7,307 nt of DNA from assembly GCA_023255235.1 (NCBI GenBank), contig JALRJA010000320.1, forward strand, positions 1 through 7,307. The letters are read 5' to 3'. Under the pieces are notes generated by a model that saw only the letters and a program-made list of their open reading frames with translations, was not told the DNA's origin and did no database searches. The stretch comes from Flaviramulus sp. (lineage in GTDB: Bacteria > Bacteroidota > Bacteroidia > Flavobacteriales > Flavobacteriaceae). The first letter of the stretch is position 1, and the number at the start of each line of letters is the position of its first letter. Both the position numbers and the translations under genes were made by a program. Positions 6,083 through 7,307 of this stretch are shown here, piece by piece.

Positions 6083-6124
6083 TAGTTTATTTAATGAACA
6101 TTCAATAATAAAAAACAAAAAATC

Positions 6125-7307
6125 ATGGGAAAAGGCTTTTTTAATGTACCAATTGCTGTTAACGAACCAGTAAAATCTTATGCTCCTGGAACTCCAGAAA
6201 GAGCAGCCGTTTTAAAAGCTTACAAAACCATGTTTAACAGTACCACAAACGTGCCTTTGTATATTAACGGTAAAGATGTTGTTACAGGAAATACCCAAAC
6301 CATGTCGCCACCACATGACCACAAACATATAGTTGGCACTTACCATTTAGCAGAAAAAAAGCATATTGAAGATGCTATTGCAACTGCTTTAGAGGCAAGA
6401 AAAACATGGAGTCAAATACCTTGGGAACAAAGAGCTGGTATTTTCTTAAAAGCCGCCGAATTAATTGCGGGTCCTTACAGAGCAAAAATTAATGCAGCTA
6501 CCATGATTTCCCAATCAAAAACCATTCATCAAGCTGAAATTGATGCCGCCTGTGAATTAATCGATTTTTTGCGTTTTAATGTTCAATTCATGACAGACAT
6601 TTATAAAGATCAACCCGAAAGCACAAGTGCTGCATGGAACAGAATTGAATACCGCCCTTTAGAAGGTTTTACCTATGCCATTACACCGTTTAACTTTACA
6701 GCCATTGCCGGAAACCTTCCAGCTTGTATGGCTTTAATGGGAAATGTAGTTGTTTGGAAACCTAGTGATAGCCAAATTTTTTCTGCAAAAGTAATTATGG
6801 ATGTGTTTAAAGAAGCTGGTGTGCCGCCTGGTGTTATTAATGTAGTTTTTGGAGACCCAGTTATGATTACCGATACTATTTTGGCAAGCCCCGATTTTTC
6901 TGGTTTACACTTTACAGGCTCAACATCTGTTTTTAAACAGCTTTGGAAACAAATAGGTAATAACATTCATAATTATAAAACATACCCTAGAATTGTTGGA
7001 GAAACCGGCGGAAAAGATTTTATTATAGCCCATAAAACCGCTCATCCAAAACAGGTAGCAACTGCCATTACCAGAGGTGCTTTTGAACTTCAGGGGCAAA
7101 AATGCAGTGCCGCCTCTAGAGCTTATATTCCCAAAAGTATATGGGCTGATGTAAAAAAACAGCTTCTTGATGATATTAACTCATTTAAAATGGGCTCTCC
7201 TGAAGATATGAGTAATTTTATTACTGCTGTTATTCACGAAGCTTCTTTTAACAAATTGGCTACTTTTATTGACCAAGCAAAAAAAGACTCTGATGCAGAG
7301 ATAATTG
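6125..7307 (+). CDS. pruA: 1-pyrroline-5-carboxylate dehydrogenase (L-glutamate gamma-semialdehyde dehydrogenase), N-terminal part
   Basis: The frame opens at ATG 6125 (MGKGFFNVPIAVNEPVKSY) and runs off the window after 394 codons; the stand-alone enzyme is usually ~540 residues. It catalyses NAD-dependent oxidation of glutamate semialdehyde/P5C to glutamate, the second step of proline breakdown, in the cytoplasm. Aldehyde dehydrogenase landmarks are in order: PFNFTAIAGNL with the oxyanion Asn190, KPSDSQ, FTGSTSVF (263-270), ETGGKDF with the general base Glu293, and GQKCSAAS with the nucleophile Cys327. The Glu-to-Cys spacing of 34 residues equals that of classical ALDHs. ETGGKDF together with the N-terminal region fits the group-1 P5C dehydrogenase type found in Bacteroidetes and eukaryotes. 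No proline dehydrogenase domain is fused to its N-terminus, unlike PutA. Whether prodh lies downstream cannot be seen. Confidence 0.93.
   Translation, partial: MGKGFFNVPIAVNEPVKSYAPGTPERAAVLKAYKTMFNSTTNVPLYINGKDVVTGNTQTMSPPHDHKHIVGTYHLAEKKHIEDAIATALEARKTWSQIPWEQRAGIFLKAAELIAGPYRAKINAATMISQSKTIHQAEIDAACELIDFLRFNVQFMTDIYKDQPESTSAAWNRIEYRPLEGFTYAITPFNFTAIAGNLPACMALMGNVVVWKPSDSQIFSAKVIMDVFKEAGVPPGVINVVFGDPVMITDTILASPDFSGLHFTGSTSVFKQLWKQIGNNIHNYKTYPRIVGETGGKDFIIAHKTAHPKQVATAITRGAFELQGQKCSAASRAYIPKSIWADVKKQLLDDINSFKMGSPEDMSNFITAVIHEASFNKLATFIDQAKKDSDAEII

Noticed and set aside
6094..6108. Four-codon upstream ORF (ATG to TAA) in the pruA leader
   Set aside because: It is too short to distinguish from chance in an AT-rich leader and has no attenuator-like structure or proline codons.
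6673..6966. 97-codon minus-strand open frame inside pruA
   Set aside because: It is a shadow of the plus-strand aldehyde dehydrogenase gene, which has all catalytic motifs in frame.

Overview
The window is AT-rich DNA from a member of the Bacteroidota, most likely a marine or aquatic Flavobacteriaceae species. The evidence is the lysine-, asparagine- and isoleucine-rich proteins, exclusive use of TAA at the genuine stops, Bacteroidetes-type -7 promoter elements (TAnnTTTG), weak or absent Shine-Dalgarno sequences, and gene families and a gene order typical of that family. No tRNA, rRNA, CRISPR array, transposase or phage gene is visible.

Layout. (a) 1-561, plus strand: the 3' end of an uncharacterised protein with a carboxypeptidase-regulatory-like beta domain, followed by a stem-loop terminator. 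(b) 562-871: AT-rich noncoding DNA. (c) 872-1605, plus strand: a small peptide gene with a double-glycine leader of the kind seen on Bacteroidetes peptide natural products, interrupted by an in-frame TGA at codon 18. It is followed 35 bp later by a lipoprotein with a compact six-cysteine C-terminal region, and a clear terminator closes the unit. (d) 1887-4246, plus strand: a three-gene unit with its own promoter, encoding a six-helix membrane protein, a small winged-helix regulator (GTG start) and a CreD-family membrane protein. (e) 4264-5975, minus strand: a two-gene operon, an NRDE/TANGO2-family protein and a DUF6695-like protein, joined by a TAATG stop-start overlap. (f) 6125 to the end, plus strand: the first 394 codons of 1-pyrroline-5-carboxylate dehydrogenase (pruA), divergent from the NRDE gene.

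How the parts relate. The CreD unit looks like a self-regulated envelope-maintenance module in which a local winged-helix protein may take the place of the CreBC two-component system of enterobacteria; this is inferred from gene order. The NRDE and DUF6695-like proteins are probably co-translated and both carry candidate cysteine nucleophiles, but their substrates are unknown. pruA is ordinary proline catabolism. The most unusual part is 872-1605, where an orphan, nonsense-interrupted GG-leader peptide sits beside a Cys-rich lipoprotein and no maturase or exporter is in view.
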